The translations under genes were made by a program, and so were the position numbers. Below are positions 41,954 through 51,713 of a stretch of DNA of 64,000 nt, piece after piece (position 1 is the first letter of the stretch; each line of letters begins with the position of its first letter). The notes beneath the pieces were generated by a model. It had not been told where the DNA came from and ran no database searches. It worked only from the letters and a program-made list of their open reading frames with translations. The stretch spans positions 806,001 through 870,000 of the forward strand of contig OZ244916.1 in the NCBI GenBank assembly GCA_965221835.1, given 5' to 3'. The DNA is from Persebacter sp965221835 (GTDB taxonomy: Bacteria > Pseudomonadota > Gammaproteobacteria > Tethybacterales > Persebacteraceae).

Positions 41954-43519
41954 TCAATCCAAACGCGAATATGCGCCGGTCGTGAGAAAATCGGCAATCG
42001 TTTCGGCAGTCGCCAGATTTTCCAGAATGTCGGCGGCGGCGGATAAATGCGGCTGTTCGCCCTCTTCGGCGATTTCGTTAACCGCCGCTTGCAAACGATT
42101 TGCGAACAAAGAAGCGGTAATTTTGCGCCCGTCCGCCAGCGCGGTCGGATAACGCATCCACTGCCAAAGTTGCGCGCGCGAAATTTCGGCAGTCGCCGCA
42201 TCTTCCATCATATTAAAAATCGGCACCGCGCCCGCACCGCCCAACCACGCGGAAATATAGCGCAACGCCACTTGAATATTGTTGTCAAATCCTTCGGCGG
42301 TGATGTCGCCCGGCGGTGCGGCGAGCAACTGCGCCGCTTTGTGCGGGGCGGGCGGCGGCGCGTCTTTTTGGTTTGCGCCGGGCATAATCGCGTTGAAAAC
42401 TTCGGCGGCAACCGGAATCAATCCGGGATGCGCAACCCATGTACCGTCGTGTCCGTTTTCGGCTTCGCGGCGTTTGTCTTCGCGCACTTTTTCCATTGCC
42501 GCACGATTTGCCTCCTCGTCGCCGCGAATCGGAATAAACGCCGACATTCCGCCCATCGCATGCGCGCCGCGGCGGTGACATGTGCCGACCAGTTCCAGCG
42601 AATACGCATGCATAAACGGCGATGTCATTGCAACTTGCGACCGTTGCGGCAATACATGCGCGGAATGCCCCGCCAATGTTTTGATATAGGAAAAAATATA
42701 ATCCCATCGCCCGCAATTCAAACCGACAAGTCGCCCGCGCATCGCGTGCAAAATTTCGTGCATTTGGAACACCGCCGGCAACGTTTCTATGAGCAATGTC
42801 GCTTTCGCCGAATTGACGGGGAGTCCGAGTTTGTCTTCCGCGAATTCCATAATGTCGTTCCACAACGCCGCTTCGCGCCAATGTTCGGTTTTCGGCAGAT
42901 AAAAGAACGGGCCGCGCCCCTTGTCGTGCAGAGTTTGCGCGTTGTGAAAAAAGAACATCGCAAAATCGGCAAGCGCGCCGGACACCGGGCGCCCTTTCCA
43001 CAAAATATTTTTTTCGGGAAGATGCCAGCCGCGCGGGCGGACAATCAATTCGCATTCGTGCGCCGGATTGAGCGAATATTGTTTGCCGGTCGCCGCATCG
43101 GTCATATCGCACGCACCGCGCGCCGCATCAAACAACGCCTGATAGCCGGAAACGATATTTTGCCGTGTCGGCGACATAGAATCTTCCAAATCCGCCATAA
43201 ACACTTTCGCCGGCGAATTGAGCGCTTGAATAATTTTTTTGCGGTCGGCGGGGGCGGTAATTTCCACGCGCCGGTTTTCCAGCACGGGCGGCGGCGGCGC
43301 AACCCGCCATTCAGATTCGCGCACTTCGCGCGTTTCGGACAAAAATCCCGGCAACGCGCCATCGTCAAAACGCCGTTGCGCCTCGCGGCGGGCGTCCAGC
43401 AACTTGTCGCGCCGTTCCCCGAAACGGGAAACGATTTCCGCCAAAAACGCTTCTGCGTCAGGCGTAAAAATGTCCGGACACCATTCGTCAAAACGGGAGC
43501 GGTCTTTTATTTCCAGCAT
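41954..43519 (-). CDS. aceB: Malate synthase A
   Basis: A 521-residue glyoxylate-shunt enzyme that condenses acetyl-CoA with glyoxylate to malate. It has KVFMADLEDSMSPT, ELIVRPRGWHLPEKN (catalytic Arg), YLPKTEHWREAALW, LIETLPAVFQMHEILHAMRG followed by LVGLNCGRWDYIFSYIK, and GMSAFIPIR. GGAGGAAAAGAT precedes the ATG at 43519, so the longer open frame upstream is not used. No isocitrate lyase gene lies in the window. The divergent acetate-type symporter on the other side supports growth on C2 compounds. Confidence 0.95.
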   Translation of the reverse strand: MLEIKDRSRFDEWCPDIFTPDAEAFLAEIVSRFGERRDKLLDARREAQRRFDDGALPGFLSETREVRESEWRVAPPPPVLENRRVEITAPADRKKIIQALNSPAKVFMADLEDSMSPTRQNIVSGYQALFDAARGACDMTDAATGKQYSLNPAHECELIVRPRGWHLPEKNILWKGRPVSGALADFAMFFFHNAQTLHDKGRGPFFYLPKTEHWREAALWNDIMEFAEDKLGLPVNSAKATLLIETLPAVFQMHEILHAMRGRLVGLNCGRWDYIFSYIKTLAGHSAHVLPQRSQVAMTSPFMHAYSLELVGTCHRRGAHAMGGMSAFIPIRGDEEANRAAMEKVREDKRREAENGHDGTWVAHPGLIPVAAEVFNAIMPGANQKDAPPPAPHKAAQLLAAPPGDITAEGFDNNIQVALRYISAWLGGAGAVPIFNMMEDAATAEISRAQLWQWMRYPTALADGRKITASLFANRLQAAVNEIAEEGEQPHLSAAADILENLATAETIADFLTTGAYSRLD

Positions 43520-43736
43520 ATCTTTTCCTCCATTAGAAAAAACAACTATTGTACTTGATTCCGCCCCGTTTTTCTTAATTTTTCGGAACCCCCCGCCCGC
43601 GCAAAAATTTAATCGCGAAAAAAAATTTTTGCGAATTTGCATTCTGGATAAAAATTGTGCTATAAATGCGTATACGCAATTTTGAATTTTGCAATTTTGG
43701 TTGGGCGTATTCTTAAAAAAAAGAGAGGATAAAAAT

Positions 43737-44042
43737 ATGAGCGAAAACAAACACACGGAAATGCAGCAAGAGCACTGGCAGCGTACGCGGCGGCTGATGT
43801 TTACGACATTGGGCATTTGGTTCGTGTTCAGTTATTTGGTGCATTGGTTCGCCGGTGACTTAAACAACTTCTCGTTTCTCGGCTTTCCGCTCGGATTTTA
43901 TATGGCGGCGCAGGGGTCTTTAATCGCCTTCGTCGTTTTACTTTTTTGGTTCGCCCGCGCGCAAGACAAAATAGACGAAGAATGCGGCGTGCAAGAACTA
44001 AACGAAAAACCGGATGTGGAAGAACAGGATCATTTTGAATAA
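43737..44042 (+). CDS. DUF4212 small subunit of a sodium/solute symporter
   Basis: A 101-residue protein with two membrane segments (about 22-38 and 55-72) and the family pattern HWQRTRRLMFTTLGIWFVFS and FPLGFYMAAQGSL. DUF4212 proteins are always found next to a VC_2705-type sodium/solute symporter, as here (26-base gap). An acidic C-terminal tail follows. The start at 43737 follows AGAGAGGA. Likely needed for stability or targeting of the large subunit. Confidence 0.92.
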   Translation: MSENKHTEMQQEHWQRTRRLMFTTLGIWFVFSYLVHWFAGDLNNFSFLGFPLGFYMAAQGSLIAFVVLLFWFARAQDKIDEECGVQELNEKPDVEEQDHFE

Positions 44043-44068
44043 ACCGCCGAAACGAAAGGAAAAAACCG

Positions 44069-45883
44069 ATGATTAAAGGATCTTTTATAGACAATATTGG
44101 GAAAGTATACGGCGTTTATACCGGCGGCTTTCTCGCATTTATCGTACTGATGGCGCTTGCCGAACAGGCGGGCGTTTCCGCCGAGGCAATCGGCATTATG
44201 TTCGTCGCTTTCACTATCGGCATTTACGCGCTAATCGGATTTTTATCGCGCACGATGGAAGTCGACGCCTATTATGTCGCCGGACGACAAGTACCGACCG
44301 TCTACAACGGAATGGCGACCGCCGCCGATTGGATGTCGGGCGCGTCTTTTGTGGCACTCGCCGGCGGGGTATATTTCGGCGGTCACGGTTATCTCGCTTT
44401 TATTGTCGGCTGGACCGGCGGCTATGTGCTGGTGGCGTCTTTGATGGCGCCGTATCTGCGCAAATTCGGTTGTTATACCGTCCCGGATTTTGTCGGCACA
44501 CGCTACGGCGGCAATGTCGCGCGTTTTTGCGCGGTTGTCGTGCTGGTTGTCGCCTCATTCACTTATGTAACCGCGCAAATTAACGCAACCGGCACAATCG
44601 CATCGCGGGCGTTGCAAATTCCGTTTGAATTCGGCGTCTGGTTCGGGCTTCTCGGCATTTTGCTCTGTTCAATGTTGGGCGGAATGCGCGCCGTCACATG
44701 GACGCAAGTCGCGCAATATATCGTTTTGATCATCGCCTATATCGCGCCGGTCGTTTGGATGTCCAACAAACAAGGATTCGGCGTTCTGCCGCATTTCGGC
44801 TACGGCGAAGCGGTAACGCGAATTATGGAGTTGGAAAGAGAAATCGGCGTAGGCGAACTCAAACCGTCCGAAAGTTTCGCCGGATTGAAAGCGCTGACGA
44901 CTCCGCATGCAACGGCAAGCGAATCGTGGATGGCGAAATGGAAATTCGCTACGCTGGTATTGTGTATGATGTTGGGGACGGCGTCGTTGCCGCACATTCT
45001 GATGCGGTATTTTACGACTCCTTCGGTGCGTGCCGCCCGTCAATCGGTGGCGTGGTCGCTGCTGTTTATTTTCCTTTTGTATTTCACCGCCCCGGCGTTG
45101 GCGACTCTGACAAAACTGCAATTGTTGGACCCGGATTTGTCCACCAGCATCATCGGCAAATCCATCGCGGATGTTATGGCGTTGGATTGGGTGGAAAAAT
45201 GGTCGTCGGTGGGCTTTCTAAAAGTATCGGATGCCAACGGCGATGGATTGCTGCAAATTAACGAATTTTTCATGCGCACCGGAATCGTCGTTTTGGCGAC
45301 GCCCGAAATCGCCGGATTGCCCTATGTCATTTCCGGTCTTGTTGCGGCGGGCGGAATGGCGGCGGCGATGTCCACGGCGGACGGTTTGTTGCTGGCGATT
45401 GCCAACGCATTGTCGCACGATTTATATTACAAAATCATTGACCCGGCGGCGGACACCAAAAAACGGCTGATTGTCGCACGAATTTTGCTCATCGTCATCG
45501 GCGGTGCGGGCGCACTGGTCGCGAGTTTGAAACTAACCGGCATTCTCGGTGCGGTTGCGTGGGCGTTCAACTTCGCCAACTCCGGGCTGTTTTTCCCGCT
45601 GGTTTTGGGCGTATGGTGGAAACGCGCCAACACCGCCGGGGCGATTGCCGGCATTGTCGGCGGTCTGCTATCCGGAACCGCCTATCTGATTTATGTGCAA
45701 ACCGGCGGCGAACCGTGGCTGGGATTGGACGGCTTGCGTTTCGGAGTCGTCGGTATGTCGGTCAGTTTGGTGCTGATGGTCGCGGTTTCTTTGGCGACCG
45801 AAAAACCGGACGAAGAAACGCAACGCATGGTGGACGAAATCCGCATACCGCGAGGCAAACCGGTATTGGCGGATCATCACTGA
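44069..45883 (+). CDS. Sodium/solute (acetate-type) symporter, large subunit
   Basis: A 604-residue SSS-family transporter of the VC_2705/ActP group with about 13 membrane segments. YYVAGRQVPTVYNGMATAAD is the sodium-site region, and TASLPHILMRYFTTPSVRAA and GLVAAGGMAAAMSTADGLLL are also characteristic. A hydrophilic loop (about residue 385-400) contains DANGDGLLQINEF, a perfect 12-residue EF-hand calcium loop. It is coupled to the DUF4212 subunit. Acetate or another short monocarboxylate is the likely substrate, in keeping with the malate synthase gene upstream. Confidence 0.92.
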   Translation: MIKGSFIDNIGKVYGVYTGGFLAFIVLMALAEQAGVSAEAIGIMFVAFTIGIYALIGFLSRTMEVDAYYVAGRQVPTVYNGMATAADWMSGASFVALAGGVYFGGHGYLAFIVGWTGGYVLVASLMAPYLRKFGCYTVPDFVGTRYGGNVARFCAVVVLVVASFTYVTAQINATGTIASRALQIPFEFGVWFGLLGILLCSMLGGMRAVTWTQVAQYIVLIIAYIAPVVWMSNKQGFGVLPHFGYGEAVTRIMELEREIGVGELKPSESFAGLKALTTPHATASESWMAKWKFATLVLCMMLGTASLPHILMRYFTTPSVRAARQSVAWSLLFIFLLYFTAPALATLTKLQLLDPDLSTSIIGKSIADVMALDWVEKWSSVGFLKVSDANGDGLLQINEFFMRTGIVVLATPEIAGLPYVISGLVAAGGMAAAMSTADGLLLAIANALSHDLYYKIIDPAADTKKRLIVARILLIVIGGAGALVASLKLTGILGAVAWAFNFANSGLFFPLVLGVWWKRANTAGAIAGIVGGLLSGTAYLIYVQTGGEPWLGLDGLRFGVVGMSVSLVLMVAVSLATEKPDEETQRMVDEIRIPRGKPVLADHH

Positions 45884-45946
45884 CATAAACAGTCCGATTG
45901 AAAACACGGCGCGGCGCGGTTATTGTCCGCGCCGCGTTTAATTGAA

Positions 45947-46309
45947 ATGCCGGATACTTTTCCGCTTTGGGTGTTGGCGTTGGATTATGCGACCGGCGGC
46001 GTGATGTGGACTTTAATCGGGCGCGCCGGGATGAACATTTTTTTGCGCGAAGAGTCGACATTTTTTTTCATGCGATTTTTCGTGCGTGCCACAAATCCGC
46101 TGTTGCGGCTGTTCGCGCCGGTTACGCCGCCGTTTCTTGCGCGCCCGCTGATACCGCTTTATGTGGCGTGGTTTTTTTATATGTTCCGATTTTATCTGAT
46201 GCCGCTAATGCTGGGTTATTCGGTGTTCGGCGTTTTGTCGTTTCCGCTGGAAAGTTCCATAGCAAGCATTTTGTACGACATTTACCGGAATCTGGCGGCG
46301 TATTTTTAA
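45947..46309 (+). CDS. Small membrane protein of unknown function
   Basis: About 120 residues from MPDTFPLWVLALDYATGGVM. Two or three hydrophobic segments are visible (about 5-22, 65-85, 88-105). FLREESTFFFMRFFVRATNP is an amphipathic linker reminiscent of YggT-like proteins. I do not recognise a defined family. The ATG at 45947 is preferred to an upstream TTG. It follows the symporter by 63 bases on the same strand. Confidence 0.65.
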   Translation: MPDTFPLWVLALDYATGGVMWTLIGRAGMNIFLREESTFFFMRFFVRATNPLLRLFAPVTPPFLARPLIPLYVAWFFYMFRFYLMPLMLGYSVFGVLSFPLESSIASILYDIYRNLAAYF

Positions 46310-46333
46310 CGCCGCGCGCGGTTTTATAAAAAA

Positions 46334-46963
46334 CTAAACGTCGTCAACTTTCGCCCGCATTTCCCGATGCAACGCGGCAACATCAATCCGGCGGCGAAAC
46401 TTGTCGCGCACTTCCTTCCACTTAAAAATAACGGAGTTGCGGACAATTTGCGCGTCATATCGCTTGTGCCGGTCTGCAATCGGCGCCCAATAAACGAGGG
46501 CATCGGGACTGCGGCTAAACAATGTTTCATTGTCTTGCAGCGTCTGCCACCGCGCTTCGGCAATTCGCGTTCGCGCCGTCCGCACCAATGCGGAATAATC
46601 GTCTCCCGCATCGGGCGGCGTATCGCGTTCGCCAAAAACTTGCGCGATGCATTCGTTCATCAGCGTCGCCGTTTCTGCCGCCGCACCGCCGCCGGACAAT
46701 CGCCGGAAAATATGCGCGCCGCAAAACAGCGACAAATCGCCGACACACGCCGCATAAATATTCCATTTGGCGATATTGATGGAACGGACAAACGTCTCGT
46801 CTTCAAACAGGCGGAAATAGTCAAATCCCGCGCGCGTTTTGACATAACCGTATAATGCGCTTTGTGCGACAAATGCGCTGTTGGCGTCTATAAACTCCGC
46901 CAACGCCCGCCGTTCTGCAATCGGCGGCGGGCGGACGAATCGCGAAAACAAACGGGGCAGCAT
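46334..46963 (-). CDS. Conserved hypothetical protein
   Basis: A 209-residue soluble, mostly helical protein. It begins MLPRLFSRFV and has IAERRALAEFIDANSAFVAQ and FDYFRLFEDETFVRSINIAK followed by WNIYAACVGDL. The pattern resembles proteobacterial hypothetical proteins that lack an assigned function. No catalytic motif is evident. It is convergent with the membrane-protein gene at 45947 and has no obvious partner. Confidence 0.6.
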   Translation of the reverse strand: MLPRLFSRFVRPPPIAERRALAEFIDANSAFVAQSALYGYVKTRAGFDYFRLFEDETFVRSINIAKWNIYAACVGDLSLFCGAHIFRRLSGGGAAAETATLMNECIAQVFGERDTPPDAGDDYSALVRTARTRIAEARWQTLQDNETLFSRSPDALVYWAPIADRHKRYDAQIVRNSVIFKWKEVRDKFRRRIDVAALHREMRAKVDDV

Positions 46964-47073
46964 CGCCGTATTGTATCAATCGCGCCGGACGAACGGAAAA
47001 TACGCGCGCATTTGCGCCGGTCAAAACGGGCATTTTTTCGCGACTATCGGCGCGCGAATATTTGCGAAAAAAA

Positions 47074-48474
47074 CTAATCGGACAATAAAACGCCGGGATT
47101 CATTATGCCGTCCGGGTCCAACGCGTTTTTAATCGCGCGCATTGTCGCCATTGCGGCGGCATCGCGATAGACGGGCAGCAGCGCGGCGTGCGTTCTGCCG
47201 ATTCCGTGTTCGGCACTGAACGAGCCGCCTTCCGATTCGGCAAGCGCCAGAATGCGGGCGGATATTTGCGCCGACAACGCCGGAAATTCTTCGGGCGAGG
47301 CGCCGCGCGGGCGAAAAGACAAATGCAAATTGCCATCTCCGAGATGCCCGAAAACGATGGCGGGCGTTTCGCCGCCGACGATTCGTTCTACTTCGGCGAC
47401 AAACGCCGCGATACGATTCGGCGGCAGACACACATCCAACTTCAACCATTTTCCTTCGCGGCGGGTGACTTCCGGCGAAAACTCGCGCACCGCCCAGAAC
47501 GCCCGCCGTTGCGATTCCGAAATCGCAAACACCGCGTCTTCGGCAACACCGTTTTGCAGCGAAACGGCGAGCGCGTCTTGCAATTGCGCGGCGACATTGT
47601 CATTGCCGGCGACTTCAATCAGCACCGCCATCGGCGGCGGTTCGGCGAAAGGTTGCGCGACTTGCGGCAGATGTTTTTGCAAAAGCGCGAAGAGCGCGCG
47701 CGGCATCATTTCCAAACTTTCCATCGTTTCGCCGATGCGTTCCCGGCACAACGCCGCCAACGCAACCGCCGCCCCGACATCGCGCACGGCAACGAAAGCG
47801 GTCGCCCGATGCGCGGGTTGCGGAAATAATTTAAATGTCGCGGCGGTGATAATGCCGAGCGTACCTTCGGCACCGATGAGCAGATTTTTAAGATCATAAC
47901 CGGCGTTGTTTTTGCGCGCACCGCGCAGCAGATTGATGATTTCGCCGGACGGCAACACCGCTTCCACGCCGAGACACAACTCGCGCGCGCCGCCGTAGCG
48001 CAAAAAATTGACACCGCCCGCGTTTGTCGCGAGATTGCCGCCGATTTGACATGAACCTTTCGCGCCGATATCCAGCGGAAAAAACATTCCCTTTTCGGCG
48101 GCGGCGTTTTGCGCGTTTTCCAAAGTGCATCCCGCCCGCACCGTCATAAAACTTCCGGCGATATCAATGTCCGGCGGCGCGCACATTTTTTCGGTTGCAA
48201 GAATAATCGCGCGCCCGTCTTCGCGCGGAACGCATCCGGCGCGATAGCCGGTGTTGCCGCCTTGCGGCACAATCGGCGTTTTTGTTTTCGCGCAAAGTTT
48301 TACGATTTTTGATACTTGCGCGGTCGTTTGCGGTTTGACAATTGCAATCGCGCGTCCGCGGCGCGTTTGCAAAAAATCGCGTAAATATTTTTCGCCGTCC
48401 GCGCAATCGCCGGGGACGATATTCGTCCCGCCGCAAACGGCGGCGAGTGCGCGCAAAAATTCCGCGTCCGTCAT
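47074..48474 (-). CDS. FAD-linked oxidase, GlcD/D-lactate dehydrogenase type
   Basis: A 466-residue flavoenzyme with an N-terminal FAD_binding_4 domain (PIVPQGGNTGYRAGCVPRED; GSCQIGGNLATNAGGVNFLR) and a C-terminal FAD-oxidase domain with FGHLGDGNLHLSFRP and FSAEHGIGRTHAALLPVY. The ending DPDGIMNPGVLLS is typical. Candidates for the substrate are D-lactate, glycolate or D-2-hydroxyglutarate; no glcE or glcF partner is here. Glycolate oxidation would feed malate synthase nearby, but that is inference. Start chosen at MTDAEFLRALAA (48474). Confidence 0.88.
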   Translation of the reverse strand: MTDAEFLRALAAVCGGTNIVPGDCADGEKYLRDFLQTRRGRAIAIVKPQTTAQVSKIVKLCAKTKTPIVPQGGNTGYRAGCVPREDGRAIILATEKMCAPPDIDIAGSFMTVRAGCTLENAQNAAAEKGMFFPLDIGAKGSCQIGGNLATNAGGVNFLRYGGARELCLGVEAVLPSGEIINLLRGARKNNAGYDLKNLLIGAEGTLGIITAATFKLFPQPAHRATAFVAVRDVGAAVALAALCRERIGETMESLEMMPRALFALLQKHLPQVAQPFAEPPPMAVLIEVAGNDNVAAQLQDALAVSLQNGVAEDAVFAISESQRRAFWAVREFSPEVTRREGKWLKLDVCLPPNRIAAFVAEVERIVGGETPAIVFGHLGDGNLHLSFRPRGASPEEFPALSAQISARILALAESEGGSFSAEHGIGRTHAALLPVYRDAAAMATMRAIKNALDPDGIMNPGVLLSD

Positions 48475-48493
48475 TTTGCGGCGGCGCGAATTT

Positions 48494-48871
48494 TTATGGA
48501 ATATGGAACACATGCGGATCGTCCGATTTGTTAAGATAATCGCCGCAATAAAGGCAGAGTTTATGGCGCGGATTGTTGGCGCGTCCGCATTTGCAGTGTA
48601 CGATTTTTTTCGGCATTTTTCCGTTTTGTTCGCCGCTGCGCATATCCACTTCTTCTATTTTGGCGAGCAGTTTTTGTTCTCCGATTCCGGCATCATCGCG
48701 CAAAATTTCCCACATCGCCTGACATGCAACCATCAGCGCCTCCAGCCGGTCGGTCGTCCGTTGCAGGCGCGTTTCCAGCGTTTCGTCGCCGCTTTCGCGT
48801 TTGCGGTCAACCCGGCGAATGTTGTCCGTGTTGGATTCTATTCGCGATTGTTGATAAATGTCCCACAGCAT
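48494..48871 (-). CDS. Small zinc-ribbon protein with coiled coil
   Basis: A 125-residue protein. The N-terminal 60 residues are an amphipathic helix (YQQSRIESNTDNIRRVDRKR). The C-terminal part has a CKC...CLYC zinc ribbon (HCKCGRANNPRHKLCLYCGD). The family is unknown to me. The zinc ribbon and the helix suggest a DNA/RNA- or protein-binding adaptor. It lies between MFS and GlcD-type genes on the same strand (20- and 15-base gaps), so it is probably co-transcribed. Confidence 0.7.
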   Translation of the reverse strand: MLWDIYQQSRIESNTDNIRRVDRKRESGDETLETRLQRTTDRLEALMVACQAMWEILRDDAGIGEQKLLAKIEEVDMRSGEQNGKMPKKIVHCKCGRANNPRHKLCLYCGDYLNKSDDPHVFHIP

Positions 48872-48886
48872 TTTTTCTCCTTTTTG

Positions 48887-50083
48887 TTATGCAAAAGCGC
48901 GCGTGAATTTGTCGTCCGCGCGTTCCGAAATCGGTGAATGCAAAAGCGCGGCGACAACGCCCGACAAAATCATCAGCGCCCACATTAAATCGTAATTGGA
49001 ATATGCCGCGTAAATTTTGCCACCCATCCACGCGCCCAAAAACGAACCAACTTGATGCATTAAAAAAGTAACGCCGTACAACATTGAAAGATGACGGACG
49101 CCGAAAAATACCGAAATTAAACCGCTCGTCAACGGCACCGTTCCCAACCACAAAAATCCCAGCGCCGCACCGAACGCCACCACCGAAAAAGAAGAAATCG
49201 GCGCCAGCCAAAACAGCGCGATAATTGCCGAACGCGCGAGATAAAACGCCGTCAACACATTTTTTTTGGGATAGCGGTCGCCGAGCCAGCCACACGCCAG
49301 CGTGCCAAAAACATTGCACAATCCCACCATCGCCAACGCCCACGCCGCCGCCGAATCGGATATGCCGTTGTCCGCGACATATTTCGGAAGATGCGTTGCG
49401 ACAAACACAACTTGAAATCCGCAAACAAAAAATCCCAGCGTCAACAACACATAACCGCGCACACGCAACGCACACATCAGCGCGCCGCCGCCGCTTTGTC
49501 CGGCGGTACGCGCACCGGACGGCAGACGCAACAACGGCGCGAGTGCAACCATCAACAACGCGCACGCCGCCATCGCATATAAACTTTCGCGCGCGCCGAA
49601 ATGTTCCAGCAATCCTTGCACCGGCGGCACTAACGCGAATTGACCGAGCGAACCCGCCGCCGCAACCGCCGCCAAAATCATGGAACGATGCGCCGGAGGT
49701 GCGACTTTGCCCGCCGCACCCAGCATTACCGAAAATCCCGCGCCGCCGATTCCCGCACCGACCAGCATTTGCCCCAACAAAACTCCGCCGCCGCCGACCG
49801 CCGCCGCCATCACAAACAATCCCGCCGCATACAACGCGCCGCCGACTGCCGCCGCCCCGGCAGGACCGCGGCGATCGGCGAACGCCCCGAAAAACGGCGA
49901 GGCGATTCCCCAAAAAATATTCTGCATTCCAATCGCCAGCGAAAACGCGCCGATGTCCGTAATTTTCAATTCGGTAAACGGCGCCATATACAATCCGAAA
50001 CTTTGGCGAAAACCCATCGTCAAAAAAATATACGCCGCGCACACGGCGAGGACAATCGCCGCACGATCGCGGCGCACCGTCAT
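48887..50083 (-). CDS. MFS transporter
   Basis: A 398-residue, 12-helix major facilitator. GIASPFFGAFADRRGPAGAA carries the loop 2-3 motif (G-x-x-A-D-R-x-G), repeated in the second half as LACGWLGDRYPKKNV. It opens MTVRRDRAAIVLAVCAAYIF. The ATG at 50083 overlaps the leuA stop by four bases (ATGA), so it is translationally coupled to leucine synthesis. An organic-anion or amino-acid-related substrate is possible, but the sequence does not reveal it. Confidence 0.88.
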   Translation of the reverse strand: MTVRRDRAAIVLAVCAAYIFLTMGFRQSFGLYMAPFTELKITDIGAFSLAIGMQNIFWGIASPFFGAFADRRGPAGAAAVGGALYAAGLFVMAAAVGGGGVLLGQMLVGAGIGGAGFSVMLGAAGKVAPPAHRSMILAAVAAAGSLGQFALVPPVQGLLEHFGARESLYAMAACALLMVALAPLLRLPSGARTAGQSGGGALMCALRVRGYVLLTLGFFVCGFQVVFVATHLPKYVADNGISDSAAAWALAMVGLCNVFGTLACGWLGDRYPKKNVLTAFYLARSAIIALFWLAPISSFSVVAFGAALGFLWLGTVPLTSGLISVFFGVRHLSMLYGVTFLMHQVGSFLGAWMGGKIYAAYSNYDLMWALMILSGVVAALLHSPISERADDKFTRAFA

Positions 50084-51621
50084 ACCGCCTCTTGTTGCGG
50101 ATGCGCGCGCGCCGCCGCACAATGCAACCGCCCGAGCGCATTGAGATATGCCTTAGCGGACGCCGCAACAATGTCGGTATCGGCACCGCGTCCGGTCGCC
50201 AGATTGCCGTTTTTGGACAACCGCACCGCGACTTCGCCTTGCGCATCGGAACCGGCGGTGATGTTGCGCACCGAATACAATGCGACCGTCGCGCCGCTGC
50301 CGACTATTTTTTCTATCGCACGAAAAACCGCGTCTACCTGCCCGTCGCCATCCGATTCGGCGGAATGTTCGCCGTCCGGTGCGACGAACGAAATCCGCGC
50401 GCGCGGTCGCCGTCCGGTTTCGGACGAAAACGAAAACGACAACAAACGATACAATTCGTTTTCGGCGGGCGCGTCTTCGGCAACAACGGCGAGCAAATCG
50501 TCATCATAAATATCGCGTTTTTTATCCGCCAAATCTTTAAATCGCATAAAGGCGGCGTTATACGAATCGTCGTTGTCAAAATGCACGCCGAGTTCGGCAA
50601 GACGCGTCTTAAAAGCGTTGCGCCCGGAAAGTTTGCCGAGGCGGATATGGTTGGACGACCAGCCGACATCTTCGGCGGACATAATTTCGTAAGTTTCTTT
50701 GTGTTTTAGCACGCCGTCTTGATGAATACCCGATTCGTGCGCGAAGGCGTTTGCGCCCACGACCGCCTTGTTCGGCTGCACCGGAAAACCGGTGACGGAC
50801 GACACCATCCGGCTGGCGGCAACGAGTTGTCGCGCATCCGCACGGCTGTCGCACGAAAAAATATCGCGGCGAGTGCGCACCGCCATAATCACTTCTTCCA
50901 ACGCGGTGTTGCCGGCGCGTTCGCCGATTCCGTTGATAGTGCCTTCTACTTGTCGCGCCCCGGCGAGAACGGCGGCAAGCGAATTCGCCACCGCCATTCC
51001 GAGGTCGTTGTGGCAATGCACCGAAAAAATCGCCTTGTGCGCGTTCGGCACGCGCGCCATCAATCTGCCGACAAGCGCGCCGAATTGGTGCGGCATCGTG
51101 TAGCCGACGGTATCGGGAATATTGATGGTCGCAGCCCCGGCGTCAATGGCGGCTTCCACAATGCGACACAAAAAATCTTCCTCCGACCGTCCCGCATCTT
51201 CGGGAGAGAATTCCACATCGTCCGTAAAATCGCGCGCGAGACGCACCGCCGCAACCGCGCGCGCCAGCACTTCATCCGGTTTCAAGTTCAATTTTTTTTC
51301 CATGTGAATCGGCGAAGTAGCGATAAAAGTATGCAGCCGTTTTCGTTTTGCGGGGGCAATCGCTTCTCCGGCGGCGACAATATCTTTTTCACCGGCGCGC
51401 GCGAGTCCGCAAACGATGCTGTCGCGCACATTTTCGGCAATGCGGCGCACGGCGTCAAAATCGCCGCGGCTGGAAGCGGGAAATCCGGCTTCAATTACAT
51501 CCACGCGCAACCGTTCCAATTGCAGCGCGATTTTAAGTTTGTCATCCGCGCTCATCGCAGCACCGGCGGATTGTTCGCCGTCGCGCAAAGTCGTATCAAA
51601 AATAATAAGTTTGTCGTTCAT
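50080..51621 (-). CDS. leuA: 2-isopropylmalate synthase
   Basis: A 513-residue enzyme that commits 2-ketoisovalerate and acetyl-CoA to leucine synthesis. The start is IIFDTTLRDGEQSAGAAM (metal and catalytic region), and FSVHCHNDLGMAVANSLAAV with NGIGERAGNTALEEV are the HMGL-like signatures. The C-terminal LeuA allosteric domain (about 390-500) should bind leucine for feedback inhibition. AGGAGTGATGCG precedes the ATG. Upstream lies a leucine-rich leader peptide with a terminator hairpin. MFS is coupled downstream. Confidence 0.95.
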   Translation of the reverse strand: MNDKLIIFDTTLRDGEQSAGAAMSADDKLKIALQLERLRVDVIEAGFPASSRGDFDAVRRIAENVRDSIVCGLARAGEKDIVAAGEAIAPAKRKRLHTFIATSPIHMEKKLNLKPDEVLARAVAAVRLARDFTDDVEFSPEDAGRSEEDFLCRIVEAAIDAGAATINIPDTVGYTMPHQFGALVGRLMARVPNAHKAIFSVHCHNDLGMAVANSLAAVLAGARQVEGTINGIGERAGNTALEEVIMAVRTRRDIFSCDSRADARQLVAASRMVSSVTGFPVQPNKAVVGANAFAHESGIHQDGVLKHKETYEIMSAEDVGWSSNHIRLGKLSGRNAFKTRLAELGVHFDNDDSYNAAFMRFKDLADKKRDIYDDDLLAVVAEDAPAENELYRLLSFSFSSETGRRPRARISFVAPDGEHSAESDGDGQVDAVFRAIEKIVGSGATVALYSVRNITAGSDAQGEVAVRLSKNGNLATGRGADTDIVAASAKAYLNALGRLHCAAARAHPQQEAV

Positions 51622-51683
51622 CGCATCACTCCTTCCGCGCCGCGCGCGAATCGGAAAATAAAAAGTCGGTTAAAAAAGTTGGG

Positions 51684-51713
51684 AAAAAAAGAGATTAGCG
51701 CGCCTGCCGGCGC
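51684..51713 (-). terminator. Attenuator hairpin before leuA
   Basis: On the minus strand GCGCC-GGCA-GGCGC (51713-51700) forms a stem that overlaps the last codons of the leader peptide and is followed by a run of seven T (51690-51684). A Rho-independent terminator overlapping the end of a leucine-rich reading frame is the layout of a leu attenuator. Confidence 0.65.

Noticed and set aside
42047..43558. 503-codon plus-strand frame opposite malate synthase
   Set aside because: Antisense shadow; the aceB frame has all catalytic motifs and a strong ribosome binding site.
48807..50246. 479-codon minus-strand frame over the MFS gene
   Set aside because: Frame-shifted shadow of the MFS transporter; no membrane pattern or start signal.
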